From Toxonevra muliebris (taxonomy: Eukaryota; Arthropoda; Insecta; Diptera; Pallopteridae), in contig CAVNUY010000019.1 in NCBI GenBank assembly GCA_963691655.1, forward strand, positions 1 through 64,000: 64,000 nt of DNA. Reading direction: 5' to 3'. The notes beneath the pieces were generated by a model, which did no database searches, was not told the DNA's origin, and saw only the letters and a program-made list of their open reading frames with translations. This document shows, one piece after another, positions 1-11,966 of the stretch (position 1 is the first letter of the stretch; each line of letters opens with the position of its first letter). The position numbers were made by a program, and so were the translations under genes.

Positions 1-29
1 GAAGAAATAGATAGAAATGAATGGATGAC

Positions 30-222
30 TTAGACATCCAGGCCCCCTTGCACGAGTGCAACATCTTTGGCATCTTGTAATCGTCTCAATGTTTGGACAA
101 CATCGCCCAATAGACTTCTGACCCACTGGTTCCGGAAGTGAGACGTCTCAAGACTCCTATATATAGTGCGATTAGTGTTGATTCGATACCCACATAGTTT
201 CCATACTTTTACTCATTACTTG
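30..222 (-). pseudogene. C-terminal tail of a retroposon protein, left copy
   Basis: On the minus strand an open frame of about 60 residues ends at the stop codon at 30-32 with the tail VALVQGGLDV. It contains basic and leucine-rich stretches (RRLQDAKD). The right-hand copy at 32873-33065 continues into an AATAAA signal and a poly(A) tract, so this looks like the end of a retroposon ORF rather than a host gene. I cannot assign its class from this tail. The frame closes upstream at about 222. Confidence 0.45.
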
Positions 223-224
223 TA

Positions 225-1167
225 TAGAATAAAAGTATCGATGCTACCGAAAATATCGAAAAAAAGTATCGAATATGTACTTGTATCGAATACTCGTTTA
301 AAGAGACAAATTACAGTTTACACTACTTAACACGAGTTTTTCGCCTATAAATCAATATATTTTTCACAATATATATATTATTTTTTTCACAAATTATATC
401 AACAGCCACAAACACAACCGCTTCGCTTGAAATAGAGACGTCGACTAAAAAATTCAAAAGACACAAAGCGAACGCTATTGTCTGCTAAGGCCAAAAGAGT
501 AAAGCTAGTTTTTTTTGTATACCAAAATTTTGTATGGAGAAAATTTTTGGTATATTCGTCTCTTTCTTACATTTTCTTTGCAAAAACAATATGTAAGTTC
601 AATGATGCCACCTTATTTTATTCTAAAAACGTAATTTGTTCCTTTATGGTATTTTGATACTTTTGTTCCGTAGCCAAATGGTGCTTGAATTTGTATACAT
701 ATACTGATGCGACTAAATTTTGGATGAAACAGATTTATGGAAACTTCCATTGTTCTATACGCATTTGTGTTAACAATAGTAAAATAATTCGTAAAAGCTA
801 TTGAGTTAAAATTTTATGCAGCGACGCGTCGTAAGGTATAAACTTTAGAAAAAAATGATATATGAAGATGCCCATTTACCACATCCCTATTTACTTGTGT
901 TTTATTTACTTTTTTATTTTACTTTTCTTTAATTTTAGTTTTAACAATTTCATTGAAACTTGGGATTTGATTTCAGTTGGAGGGCAGCACCGCAATTAAA
1001 TTTCCAAAAATGAAGAAATAACTTACTTCAAATTAAACACCATGGTTGCATGAAAGGAACACATTTTTCTCCATTTTGAGGAAAATTTACATAAACGAGA
1101 GAAATTTTCGTGGATTCAAAATGATGAAACTTTTTCTTTGTTTTAGAAATGGGTATTTTTCTGGGTG
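225..1167 (-). mobile_element. Truncated MITE of the CACCCAG family, left duplicate
   Basis: Positions 1012-1167 are the reverse complement of the left terminus of the element at 27606-29143, ending at the terminal motif TATTTTTCTGGGTG. Positions 400-1010 match that element's interior (about 27790-28640) in the same inverted order. The opposite terminus is missing, so this copy is truncated. No transposase is present. The identical arrangement recurs at 33068-34010. Confidence 0.7.
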
Positions 1168-2286
1168 TGGCAAAGAGAAAAAAATGTATTTATAAGTTAG
1201 TAAAAAGTGTAATATTTTCCATAAAATATTAGTATTTTCCAGTAAAATACAACAGTGTATCTTCGGCAGCCCCATTTTATTTGAAGTGATGTAGGTTTTT
1301 TTCGTCAGTAAAAAAATTTGAAGTGAAATGTGTTCATCCTCTCTTTTGCTCAGTGTTCATTGTTCAAAGCAACAACAATTTCATTGTTTGACAGCAAAAC
1401 ATTGATATTGTAACATCGCCCTTATCAAAATTAGCTATGTGTCCGTTATCAAAAATATGTTTTGCAAGTGCAGTTGTCAGTCTCTTATTTTTTGCATCTG
1501 CTTTATGTTCTTGTATACGTGTTCCGAGTGCTCTCTTTTTCGTACCTATGTTATTCCCTTTGGCCTTTTACACAGTCAATGTTTTGCTGTCAATGTTTTC
1601 GGTTTTTACTCCCTTTTCATCGTTTTGTTTGATGATCTGTTAGGCTGATGTTACACGGTCAATGTTTTCTATTTTTACTCTCTTTTCATCGTTTTGTTTG
1701 ATGCCCTGTTACACTATCAGTTTTTTTGCTGAATGTTTTTTTTTAATACTTTTATCTGCAACTATGTTTTTCCAACTAAAAAGTATTTAATTGTATTTTG
1801 GAGTGAATGAAAATTCAACAATTGGAATGGAATTGGATGGAAAATAATTATAATGACAAAATGAGATAATATTGGTGGAAATAGCCACAAATTATACAAA
1901 AAATATTGCATTTATATATGAAAAACACAAAAAAATAATCTTTAAAATTTGCGAACTATTAAAATAAGCTCTGCCATTTTGTTACTTGGCCATTGAATTG
2001 CCATGTTTTTATAAAAATTATTAAGTAATTTTTTAAACAGCACTAATTTTTACAAACAAACAAAAACCAAACAACGCAAGAAAAAAAATGTATTTATAAG
2101 TTAGTAAAAAGTCTAGTATTTTTTAAAATATTAGTATTTTCCCATAAAATGCAACAGTGCATCTTCAGCAACCCCATTTTATTTGAAGTGATGCAGGTTT
2201 TTTTCGACAGTAAAAAAATTTGAAGTGAAATGTGTTCATCCTCTCTTTTACTCAGTGTTCATTTTTTAAAGCAACAACCATTGCAA
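1168..2286. repeat. Tandem repeat array of about 0.9-kb units, left copy
   Basis: A unit starting near 1175 (AAAAAAATGTATTTATAAG) starts again near 2082, giving a period of about 900 bp. Each unit carries several copies, in both orientations, of a CAATGTTTTGCTGTCAA/TGTAACATCGCC-type motif, which suggests it formed from TIR-bearing elements. Small open frames inside (such as 1437-1648) have no recognisable domain. The second unit is cut off near the Bel/Pao LTR. Confidence 0.75.
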
Positions 2287-2302
2287 AAATAAATTATTGA
2301 AT

Positions 2303-2670
2303 TGTTGAATGTTCTTAAAATACCACTCTGGTATTAATTTGAATTGTTAAACTCCTTTGAAATACCACTCTTGTATTTATCTATTACAATGTAATATCTA
2401 TGTACATATTCTCTTTATATACAAAAATATTGTAATAGATTCTCTCAATCCATGGGATTATAACAGTTGCCAGACGGTATAAAATCCCATTGCTTGAGAA
2501 AATCTAGATTAGTCTTTGAGTAACCCTTGCTCACAAAAAAATCATTGACAATCTCAATAAAATTCACACTCTGTGAAATATTATAAATTTTTAACCGAAA
2601 CTCCTCGTGCGTTATTATTTAAATATCTATTTTTCAGCCCTCTCTCTCTCAAATCACGATGATTTGTTCA
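2303..2670 (+). repeat. 5' LTR of the Bel/Pao element
   Basis: 368 bp, from TGTTGAATG to TTTGTTCA, with canonical TG...CA ends. A TATAAAA box lies at 2478-2484 and an AATAAA polyadenylation signal at 2556-2561, which places transcription start and the R region between them. TGG follows directly at 2671, as expected at a primer-binding site complementary to a tRNA 3' CCA end. I did not identify the tRNA. Confidence 0.92.
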
Positions 2671-5600
2671 TGGTCCTTCGATCCAACAAAATTCTGATCC
2701 GGCACTTCTGGTCTTAACAAGACGATCAGTCCTTAGTAAACTTTCGGCAGTACGGTCGCAAAATCGGTTGTGAAGTGCTTAAAGTTAAAAGTATATATAA
2801 AAAAAAACAGGTACTTCGACAACAAAAATCAAAAAGTGAAAATAAATAAAACTATATGTACAAACACAACATATATAAAACATGCACACGTACATACAGT
2901 GAAACTAAAACGTATAAATAACATTAGATAAAACATATTAAATTAAAAAGTACATATATCAACGAAAAATAAAATAGTGAAAAAGAGCTAAATATTTAGT
3001 ATATATGTACATAAAATAGAAAAAAAAAACTATATACAGAAGTGCACAAAAATTTAACAGTAAAAAAAATAAAAAAAAATTATAACCCAGTGGGGAAAAC
3101 ATATATACAAACATAAAGTGAAAACAAAAGTCACAACCCAGTGAGAAAGTGAACAGTGAAAACAAAAAAAGATAAAATATACTTAAAACCTGAAAAAAAA
3201 AATTTTAAAAATATATACTTACCAAAACCTGAAAAAAAAAAAATTTCAAAGAATTATATACTTACCCAAACCTGAAAAAGAATATTATATCATAAATTAC
3301 CTGAAAAAAATAGAATTAAAAAAAAGTGTTGAAACGAAAAAAAAAAAAAAAAAAAAAAAATAAGAAGAAAAGTGTGTAAAAATACATAAACCAAGTATAA
3401 AACATATCACATACAACACACATCTCTTCAACTAACTTACAGCACCCATCATCCCATAAATCCCATAATACATTAAAATGTCGCAGTAAGTTGTATCGTT
3501 CTCAATTTTAAATCTACATATATATTATCTCCAATATATTAAATATTGCAAACGGGATTCCCAATTTTTTTTGCAGTATTTAAAAATAATTTCCAATTAT
3601 TATATACATAATACATATGTATATAGTATTATATACATAATACATATGTTTGAAAAAATTTAGCAATTCTTCCTAAACGATATATATATTTTAAAGCTCT
3701 ACAAAACATAAGTACCGGTAAATTCAAATTCCCGAAATTTTCGTTAATCTAGAATAGCGATGTGCACTTCGACACATATGGGCAATAAACACATATGAGC
3801 TGATGCTATACTCATAAGGGCTAGACGAGGGGTAACGCTGTGCTAAGGGGAAGAGTAACTAGTATGAGAGAACAAATGTGATTTCTTTTGTGTATGTATA
3901 TGAATTTATTGATTTCGTCCCTGTAGAGAGCGTGAACGTGAATGCATAAGAAAACTTCGTACTTAGCTATACTTTACTCATGCTTTTTGGATTGATTTCA
4001 TAAACCTAGTAATTGCTTTAAAAGGTAAAGAAAGAATTTTTCAATTGCCTTTGTATTGTGGAACTTTTTAATTATATTATTGAATGCATAGTAATTTTCC
4101 TGCTTGGTTGTTACTTTGAGAGATCGAAAAAAAGAGAAGCAGCAAAAGCACTGCTGCGTGCTGATCAGAGATGCCAACTCTATATTTTAGATCCAATTAA
4201 TAATTAACAAAAAAGTAAATAATATTTTTGTTTACGATTACAACTTTTATGCATGTATGTAGTGTATGCAATGTTAAAAGTATTTTAACAAAAACTAAAG
4301 AATAATACAAATAAAAACTTAATAAAAGGTTTTACACAAAAAATATATACTTTTTATATCTACAAATTGACAAAAAATTAAAGTTTTCAGTCGCCCACTA
4401 AAACGATCTCACTCCCCAATTCCCTACAACTAACTAAAATTGAAGTCGATTCCCAAAAATTCGAGGAATTCCTTATAAGTTGGCATTCCTACTGCCAATG
4501 CTCACGCGTTCTGGCAGTAGCCAAGGCGCTCTCAGTTATATTCACTCACTCTCCACATTAGTGTGGCCAAGTTAACAATTTATAGTCAATCGAGCTATTT
4601 TTGTTTTTTTAATTGATTTTTTTCTATCTCACACGATATGTTTTATAAATTGAAAGCTGATTTACTTTTGGTAATGGTAATATAAATGGATAAATCGGAC
4701 ATATTTTGGTCGCTAAATTTAAAAGAAGAATGCGGGTTGTTTTAATATAGTCTGGTCACTCTGCTTCACAATTATGTAGGCCAGTGGCAGTTTCAAGGGG
4801 ATAAATGGGACCATTTCTCATTCCCCCCGCCCCTCCCCCGAAAATTTTTCAAATACATAAAATAGTAATATCTGATATAAAAATTCTAAATATATGGAAA
4901 ATTTTTAATATTTATGATCCCTCAGAAAATTTTTGTTTGTATCCGCCACTGGTGTACTCTCTTCCTTATGTTAGTTTTTTGCACATATACAAGCACATTT
5001 ATGTGTACTTTTGGCAAACCAACAACAATAGTGTGTATGTGTACACACAATAAAACCACCACCGCTAGTCTTTAAATGTACACCCCGCTTCTAGCACTTT
5101 CTTACACACGACGTCGGCAGAGTGCAACTGAAGTGCACATCCCTAATCTAGAATATCCACTATCTCTTAGGGATCCCGCTGTCCTAGACTTATATATGTA
5201 TATATTAAGCCGTTCGAGCTATTATATACTTTAAACAAAATTTTCCGTTTTTCCGCTAACTCATAGCGCACTTATATATTCATATGTATATATATAAAAT
5301 AGCAGTTAAGGCTATTATACATATATAACATTAACAAAAATCTCTTTGGTGATTATATATTCGCTAACGCTAGCGGTTTATATAATCATTTTATAATTAA
5401 ATAATCCACATTTATATAATTTTTTATAGAATTCTCTATCTCTCTCTTATAACACAAAACACGAAGAGACAGAAAGAGAAAAGAATCTACAAATCATCCC
5501 TTATTTTTTGTAATTCTTTAAAAAGTAAATAAGACGTGTATATTCATACATACACGCAGAATTCGAGTACTAGGAGAATATAATCCAGTGGGTATATCAC

Positions 5601-6051
5601 TAGTACCTCAAAATTATATAAAAAATATGAACTATCTCTTTAATAATAAGTTCAAAACTTATTATTACGAAACCAAACTATAAAAAAAAAATAAAAAAAT
5701 TTTTGTTTGTTCTCTACAAAACATAATTATTTGTTATATTAAATTTTTCGAATTTATATAGCAAATATTAATAAATATTTTGACGAATTTTTTCACAATA
5801 AAGCTTTCTCGCCATCTTTGTTGAATTTCGGACTACAGTTTATTTAAAGTATCGACCAGCATTCCCTATTGTTAGCTCATACAAAGATTTTTCTCCACAA
5901 TCTTATAGATCTGTTATATTAAATTTTTATTTATATAACAGAACACAAATTTTCTTCTTCAAGAATTTTTGCACAGCAAACATCATAATATTTTTAATTT
6001 TTCGAATAAATTTACCCCCTTTTAAATTGCTAAGAAATTTAATAAAACAAA
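2671..6051 (+). other. Bel/Pao 5' leader, A-rich, with a hAT insertion
   Basis: About 2 kb of leader excluding the hAT at 3755-5145. It is very A-rich. At 3186-3300 a unit of about 45 bp (TATACTTACC followed by AAACCTGAAAAAAA) repeats roughly three times, and 3340-3360 is a pure A run. At 3478 an ATG has only two more codons before a stop, and a GTAAGT donor at 3486 with a T-tract plus TTGCAG acceptor ending at 3576 could define a 91-bp intron; this is weak. 5156-6051 has no recognisable gene. Confidence 0.6.
3755..5145. mobile_element. Non-autonomous hAT element in the Bel/Pao leader
   Basis: 1,391 bp, ending TAGCGATGTGCACTTC at the left and the inverse of TAGGGATGTGCACTTC at the right (one mismatch in 16). 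Both ends are flanked by the perfect 8-bp duplication ATCTAGAA (3747-3754 and 5146-5153), the hAT signature. Removing the element restores a continuous leader. An end-truncated antisense relative lies at 56860-58206. Its largest open frame (4805-5053) aligns with one in that relative only because the DNA is homologous, and it shows no transposase domain. Confidence 0.9.
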
Positions 6052-7480
6052 ATGCAACGATCACCACCCGAAACCAGCAGACCCGATGCTAGCAAACCAG
6101 AAGCTAGCAAACAAGAAGCTATTAAAAAATCCCTTGATCTCCCACACGGGAAGACGCGATCTTCATCCAGAAACTTTTTTGACGCGATCTTAAATAAATT
6201 TATTTTTGAATCGGATCGATTGATACAATTTTGCATCAGATGGTCCAACACCCCAGTTGAAGATTAAACTGATAGCATTCTAGCAGTAAAATTAAATGAG
6301 CTTGAGCAAAGCTGGGCTCGCGTTTTGCAAACAAATGAGGATGTTTATGCTACTGACGATGAAAACATTAGAAGTTCAGCGGAACAGAAATTCGGGAATT
6401 GCAGCGATCATTTCGAAAGCTGCAAAGCCCAATTAAATGAGGTTTTGAAGATTTCTACTTCAAACCATAAATCTCAACCACTCTCTAGTTCCAATAACCA
6501 AACTTCTCACGAAGATAAAATTGGATCAGCAAATATCTGTCTCCAGGTCCCACCATGTGACACTGAAATTTTTATGGTGGATATGAAGAGTGGCAATCTT
6601 TTCGTGACATGTTCACTGCCGTCTACATAAATCATCCAAAGCTCACTCCTGCCCAAAAATAGTATCACCTTCGCTATAAAACAAAAGGCAAAGCAGGTGC
6701 CATTGTTAAACAATACCCCTTAAGCGATGATAATTTCGATCTCGCCTGGGAAGCACTAAAATCACGATACGAAAATCGTAGAATTTTAGTGGATAATCAA
6801 ATAAAAGCTTTGATGAACATACCTCCTATGAATACAGAAAATAGCGAAGCAATTCAAAAAACTCAAAACACTATCAACAACTGTTTGTCGATTCTCAAGA
6901 CACAGGAAATTTTAGTGAATACAAGGGATCCCATCCTAGTATATATCTGCTCCTCAAAATTACCCGAAGAGACTCTAGCTCTATGGGAACAATCTCTTAC
7001 ATCTCGGAAGGAGCTAGCGCGCTATCGGCCTTCGAAACCTAGAGCTCCCACAACCCATCTCCCTCAAAATAGAACTCAGATTCGAACTCAATCATATCAC
7101 TCTGAAAATAGGCAGCAATTCTCATGTAGGCTATGCAACGCAAATCATGCGTTGAAATACTGCCAAAAATGTAAACGCCTTTCTATTTTCGATAGATTGA
7201 AGTTCGTAAAGGAGAATAAATATTGTGAAAATTGCTTGTCATATTCACATATGATAAATGAATGTTCAAGTCAATTCACTTGTATATACTGCCAGCTACA
7301 GCATCACTCAATGCTCCATGTCACGTCCAGCAGCCCTCAAAATTCACGGCCCAGATATAGTCAACCCAGACCTAGCTCTCATGCATCTACGAATGCTCAC
7401 TCCACTACAGCTAACCCTCAAAAAAAGCCTAGGGAACCCAATAGTGAGCAAGTTCATGCTCACCATTCCAATATTGGAGA
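6052..7480 (+). pseudogene. gag: Bel/Pao gag with DUF1759-like region and zinc fingers
   Basis: Capsid-like protein of the Bel/Pao element. The start is the ATG at 6052. The frame has an in-frame TAA at 6265-6267, a frameshift near 6570 and a TAG near 6661; conserved sequence such as FRDMFTAVYINHPKL resumes in another frame after the shift, as in DUF1759 gag regions. From 6789 the frame runs through a Cys/His cluster at about 7128-7310 (CRLCNANHALKYC, CENCLSYSHMINEC, CIYCQLQHHSMLH), the double CCHC-like finger of Pao gags that binds RNA. As it stands it cannot yield an intact product. Confidence 0.85.
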
Positions 7481-7990
7481 AAAACCTTTGCTTCTCACTG
7501 CAATAGTTTCAATCTCACATTTAGGTGAAATTTATAAGGTCCGTGCGTTAATAGATCCAGGTTCCCAGAAAACCTTTATATTATCAAAAATTCAAAAAAC
7601 CATAGCACTCCCCACAACAGAAGCTCATTACTCAATTTCTGGTATGGGAGGTAAAATGGTTCAAAAATGGAATAAAATATGCTCTCTCACACTATGTTCC
7701 TCAAACATAAGTAAGAAAATTGCAGCTCACGCAATAGTCCTCCCACAATTAACCCACTTCTTGTCCACATTTAAGGTGAAAGATCCTGAGTGGAAGGAGT
7801 TCTCGAGGTTAGAACTAGCTGATCCAAATGTTTCTCTCCTGCTAAAATCGATCTGGTTATTGGTAGCGATTTGACCCCACAAATCCTATTACAAGGCTTG
7901 CATCGAAATATTTGCGGAAGTTTGCTTGCACAAAATAAGATTTTCGGATGGATCTTAAGCGGACCCATTGCAGAAAACGTAACGGCATTC
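7481..7990 (+). pseudogene. Bel/Pao aspartic protease domain
   Basis: Follows gag in the same frame as the zinc fingers. The catalytic motif is ALIDPGSQ at about 7548-7571, where D-x-G is the active-site signature of this protease family, followed by ISGMGGK. The frame ends at a TGA at 7872-7874. A frameshift near 7830 leads into the next frame, where DLVIGSDLTPQIL supplies the C-terminal IGSD motif. In an intact element the domain cuts the gag-pol polyprotein. Confidence 0.8.
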
Positions 7991-9897
7991 ACGACGCAAG
8001 TATCTCCCATCTCAAACGATTGTCTTAGTGCTCAATTAAGACAATTCTGGGAGCAGGAAGAAATACTGGATTCCCCAGCAGCGTTAGAAGAAGACAAAAT
8101 TTGTGAGGAGTTGTACAAAGAAACAACCACAAGACGATCCGATGGCAGATATGTGGAAAGACTTCCCTTTAAGTCAGCATTTCCAGAATCCATGGCATTA
8201 GGACATTCCAGAACTCAGGCGCTCCACCAACTCCTAGGTATGGAGCGCACTCTGGCAAAGAAAGGTGATTTGCAAGATACTTACTCAAAAGTACTTGACG
8301 AATATCTCTCTCTGAACCACATGGAAAAAACCACTTCATGGGAAACGGTATCGAATGGTAAATATTTCTCTTTTTATTTGCCACATCATGCAGTAGTTCG
8401 GCCAGAAAAGAAAACCACAAAAGTTCGAGTAGTTTTTAATGCGTCCAAAGTTACCAGTTCAGGGAATTCCTTAAACGATGTTCTCTACACCGGCCCTACC
8501 CTTCAAGCCGACTTAATGCTTCTCATTTTAAGATGGAAGTTTTATCAATTTTTTTTCAATGGCGATATTGAAAAAATGTATCGACAAATCCTTGTTCATG
8601 AGGACGATCAAAATTATCAACGGATTCTCTTCCGCAAATCTCCACAAAGTATAATAGAAGACTACAAATTGAAAACGGTGACTTTTGGTGTAAATTGCGC
8701 TCCATATTTAACTATAAGAACGTTGCATTAATTAGCTTATGATTCAAAAGAAAAATTTCCTCTCGCTTCTAATATTCTGTTAGAAGAAACCTGTGTCGAT
8801 GATATACTTTCTGGTGGTCATGATGTAGAGTCAGCCATTGAATCCATGAGGCAGGTAATTCAATCCCTGAATTCCGCAGGTTTGCCTTTGAAAAAGATAA
8901 CTTCAAATAATCCCACTATTCTCGATAAGGTTCCAACTCAAGACCTGCTAGACTCTGATTTCTTGCGTTTCCAAGACACGTCATCCACAAAAACTCTAGG
9001 CATTCGGTGGAATGCAATAAAAGATTCATTTTCGTACACATTCGAACCCATTCCAGCTTCAACCTCTGCCACGAAACGTCAGATTCTCTCTTCTGTTGCG
9101 AAACTTTTCGACCCGGCAGGATGGCTATCGCCAGTTATGGTTCAAGCGAAAATCCTACTCCAACAACTCTGGTTGGAAGGTACGGATTGGGATGAATGTG
9201 TAAAACCAAATTCGCTCCATAAATGGAACAATTTTGTAGAAAACCTCTCTACAATCGGCAACATCGAAATCCCTCGATGGGTCCAATTCTCGCCGAGCAA
9301 ACATATCCAACTCCATGGATTTTGTGACACATCGGAAAAAGCTTATTGTGCTTGCCTTTATATTCGCACACAAGAGAAGGACAATCCCGTTTCCTCTCAT
9401 CTCTTAGTTGCAAAAGGTAAAGTTGCTCCTCTGCAAACAATAAGCCTTCCGCGGCTAGAATTATGTGGAGCGGTTTTACTCTCAAAATTAGTTAAACATT
9501 GATTGAACAATCTTATCTTAATCTGGAGAACCAGGAACTCTTCCTTTGGTCAGACTCTGAGATCGTTCTTGTTTGGCTAGAAAAGCCTCCATGCACTTGG
9601 AAAACATATGTAGCGAATCGTATATCTCAAATTATCAAAAATGTTGGTGATGCAACTTGGCGTCATGTCGCAAGTGCAGATAACCCAGCTAACTTAGGTA
9701 CTTGTGGATGCAAACCACAAGACTTAGCAGCCCATTCTCTATGGTGGAAGGGTCCCGAATGGCTACAGAAAGTCCCGCTTCAATGGCCACAGCCCTCTCA
9801 ATCTACAAAATCTCCCCCTGAAGTGCGTAAGGTAGACGTTTTCCATGCAGTTGAACGTGCCGACATTCTCGAGCCTCGTATTTCGCTTCTTCCATAA
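7991..9897 (+). pseudogene. pol: Bel/Pao reverse transcriptase and RNase H
   Basis: Copies element RNA into DNA in an intact element. Recognisable blocks are VRVVFNASKVTSSGNSLND (RT palm entry), GDIEKMYRQILVHEDDQNY, and the catalytic box CVDDILSGG near 8793. After RT come [15 protein letters not shown] and LWSDSEIVLVWLEKP, the RNase H part with its acidic residues, ending SADNPANLGTCGCKPQDL. Breaks: a CAA-to-TAA type nonsense at about 8729 in RTLH*LA, and a frameshift near 9500. The family is clear from the order and the PRLELC signature. Confidence 0.9.
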
Positions 9898-10825
9898 GCT
9901 TAAGAAAGCTTCTATTTCTGAGGTCGGTAATATAACCCAGTTAGAAGTACAATTTGTCAAAACTCGTTTGATAAAACTCACTCAATCTCAGTATTTCAAT
10001 AGTTCTTAGCGCTTTCGGCGTCAAAGCCGCTTGACCAGAAAAGTTCAATACTCTCGCTGAATAAATTTCTGGATACTCAAGGCGTTATGAGGGTAAATGG
10101 ACTCTTAGTTCATGCTGCTCTAAGCTATAATGAAAGTCATCCTATTATCATTCCTGATACGTCTCGTTTTTGTTCATTATACTTAGATTTTCTCCATAAA
10201 ATTCTCTTGCATGCCGAAAAACAACTTATGATTCGAATGGTACAGCAAGAGTACTATATTCCTCGCCTAAAACTCAAAGTGAAAAAATGCATATTTCAAT
10301 GCAAAGCTTGCACTTTATACAAGCAACGGGTCCGATCCCAAATAATGGCCGCTCTACCTCCAGAGCGGTGCACATTCTCTCTCCCATTTACCATCACCGG
10401 AGTCGACTTCGTCAACCCTCCGACGATCACCATTTCTAAAGACATATGTCTGTGTTTTCGTCTGTTTCTCTACAAAGGCGATACACCTCGAAGTTTGCTC
10501 AGATCTCACAACCGAAGCATTTCGAGCAGCATTTGCTAGATTTACGGGCCGTCGAGGTCTTCCGAGCAAAATGATGTCCGACAATGGAAAGACATTCATT
10601 GGAGCTCAACGTGCGTTTCACAAAGACCTAATTCAATTCTTGAAAGAGGTTTCGGCGGATATTTCAGCTAAATATACCGCTCAGGGTTTTCAATGGCAAT
10701 TCATCCCTCCAAATGCACCTCACATGAGTGGCCTCTGGGAATCCGCAGTAAAGAGTTTCAAGACTCAGAACCCAGAGCGGAGTATTTACACGCCCTATTG
10801 TAAAGCTCTGCGTGTTACCCATTGA
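9898..10825 (+). pseudogene. Bel/Pao integrase
   Basis: Integrase of the element. 9898-10086 is degenerate. From 10087 the frame carries the N-terminal zinc-binding HHCC module (LHKILLHAEKQLM then CIFQCKAC) and the first core aspartate in TGVDF near 10402. A frameshift near 10440 moves the frame to AIHLEVCSDLTTEAF. The second aspartate is in MMSDNGKTF (10574) and the glutamate in GLWESAVKSFK (about 10738). The C-terminal part is lost soon after, by about 10770-10825. Confidence 0.88.
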
Positions 10826-10919
10826 TTCTCCGTCCGACTCGTTTCAATCTCAATAACTCTTGATTCAATAATTCATCATTATTTCACCATATCCGCTTTG
10901 TTTTATGAGATAATAATAA

Positions 10920-11366
10920 TTGTCTTATATTTACAGATATCCACAAAGCGAACTTTTCCGCTGCCGGGTGTGTATGAGGCACCACCCATTAAAATACTGC
11001 CGATCATTCCTCGCGATGACCCCTGACGAGCGATATGAGGCAGTGAGGAGTCATCGATACTGCGTTAACTGCCTGGCAAAGTCCCACAACACCGGTGCCT
11101 GCACGTCGCTGCAAAGCTGCCATGCATGTGGTCTAGGACACTATACGCTCTTGCATGCGCATTTTCCGGCGCGACAGCGGATTGGTCGAGTGGTGTCGGT
11201 GCGCCCGTCTAATGATGAACGTCGGCGCATAGGACAACGTACTCAAATTTCGACTGTGCAACGCTTTCAATCGACCATCGTAGTGGCGCCACCTCAACAG
11301 CCACCCCGACAATCCCATCAGCGATCCGCTCGACCTCTCAGCCCACAACCAACTCGGAGCGTGTAA
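10920..11366 (+). pseudogene. Extra CCHC-finger gag-like frame after the integrase
   Basis: An open frame of about 149 codons with two finger clusters: CRVCMRHHPLKYC, then CVNCLAKSHNTGAC and CHACGLGHYTLLH. This is the same arrangement as in Bel/Pao gag (7128-7310) but a different, more GC-rich sequence, rich in Arg and Pro after the fingers. A pyrimidine-rich tract and ACAG lie just before it (to 10934), resembling a splice acceptor. Recognisable coding-like sequence continues past the stop to about 11515. It may be a second gag-like module carried by this element or a fragment of another retroelement inserted before the 3' LTR. I see no initiating ATG near the fingers. Confidence 0.6.
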
Positions 11367-11596
11367 TATAGCAGGGTACGGCGTCCGAGACACCCCAAAC
11401 TTCCGACTGCAGTAGTGATGGTCCTTAAAGAAGTGCAGCTTACGTTGAACGGCCAATCCGTTCAAGGGGGCTGCTATGTTGAGGACCCTGTGGAGGAGCC
11501 CCTAATTGAGTTCGATTAGTGCTCCCTGCACTAATCGTCCCACCACCATCCATGCCGTCGCCTCACGGCCACCCTAAGTATTATTAAAAAATGAAT

Positions 11597-11966
11597 TGTT
11601 GAATGTTCCTAAAATACCACTCTGGTATTAATTTGAATTGTTAAACTCCTTTGAAATACCCCTCTGGTATTTATCTATTACAATGTAATATCTATGTATA
11701 TATTCTCTTTATATACAAAAATATTGTAATAGATTCTCTCAATCCATGGGATTATACCAGTTGCCAGACGGTATAAAATCCCATTGCTTGAGAAAATCTA
11801 GATTAGTCTTTGAGTAACCCTTGCTCACAAAAAAATCATTGACAATCTCAATAAAATTCACACTTTGTGAAATATTATAAATTTTTAACCGAAACTCCTC
11901 GTGCGTTTTTATTTAAATATCTATTTTTCAGCCCTCTCTCTCTCTCAAATCACGATGATTTGTTCA
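11597..11966 (+). repeat. 3' LTR of the Bel/Pao element
   Basis: 370 bp, the partner of 2303-2670 with 7 substitutions and 2 extra bases in the TC repeat. TATAAAA at 11772-11778 and AATAAA at 11850-11855 are conserved. The tract before it (TTATTAAAAAATGAAT) is only partly purine, so the polypurine tract is not a textbook one. Confidence 0.92.

Larger units (their letters stand above)
1..2286. repeat. Left copy of a near-identical 2.3-kb direct repeat
   Basis: This block matches 32844-35129 at a constant offset of 32,843 bp. Reading both copies by eye I see only two substitutions (991 C versus 33834 T; 2000 G versus 34843 A). It holds, in order, the minus-strand tail of a poly(A) retroposon, a minus-strand truncated MITE ending at 1167, and about one and a quarter units of a tandem repeat. 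Homology stops at 2286, 16 bp before the Bel/Pao LTR. The left limit is unknown because the repeat is already running at base 1. Confidence 0.95.
2303..11966 (+). mobile_element. Bel/Pao LTR retrotransposon, full length but inactive
   Basis: Two direct LTRs (2303-2670 and 11597-11966) flank a leader and a gag-pol with the Bel/Pao order gag, aspartic protease, RT, RNase H, integrase. Total length is 9,664 bp, of which about 1.4 kb is a later hAT insertion at 3755-5145. The LTRs differ at 7 substitutions plus one 2-bp TC-repeat indel, about 1.9%, so insertion is fairly recent. Despite that, the coding region has several nonsense codons and frameshifts. I find no target-site duplication: TTGAAT precedes the 5' LTR and GTCCG follows the 3' LTR, which suggests later recombination or deletion at one edge. 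Confidence 0.92.

Noticed and set aside
1437..1648. Two overlapping plus-strand open frames (also at 34280-34491) with hydrophobic, Cys-rich products
   Set aside because: They fall inside a tandem repeat unit, have no domain, and are conserved only because the block was duplicated recently.
3478..3489. Start codon of a host gene in the Bel/Pao leader
   Set aside because: Only three codons before a stop; the nearby donor and acceptor do not restore a useful frame.
4805..5053. Open frame with a Pro-rich start, shared with 56785-57030, as a transposase
   Set aside because: No transposase motif; both copies are homologous non-coding hAT interior.
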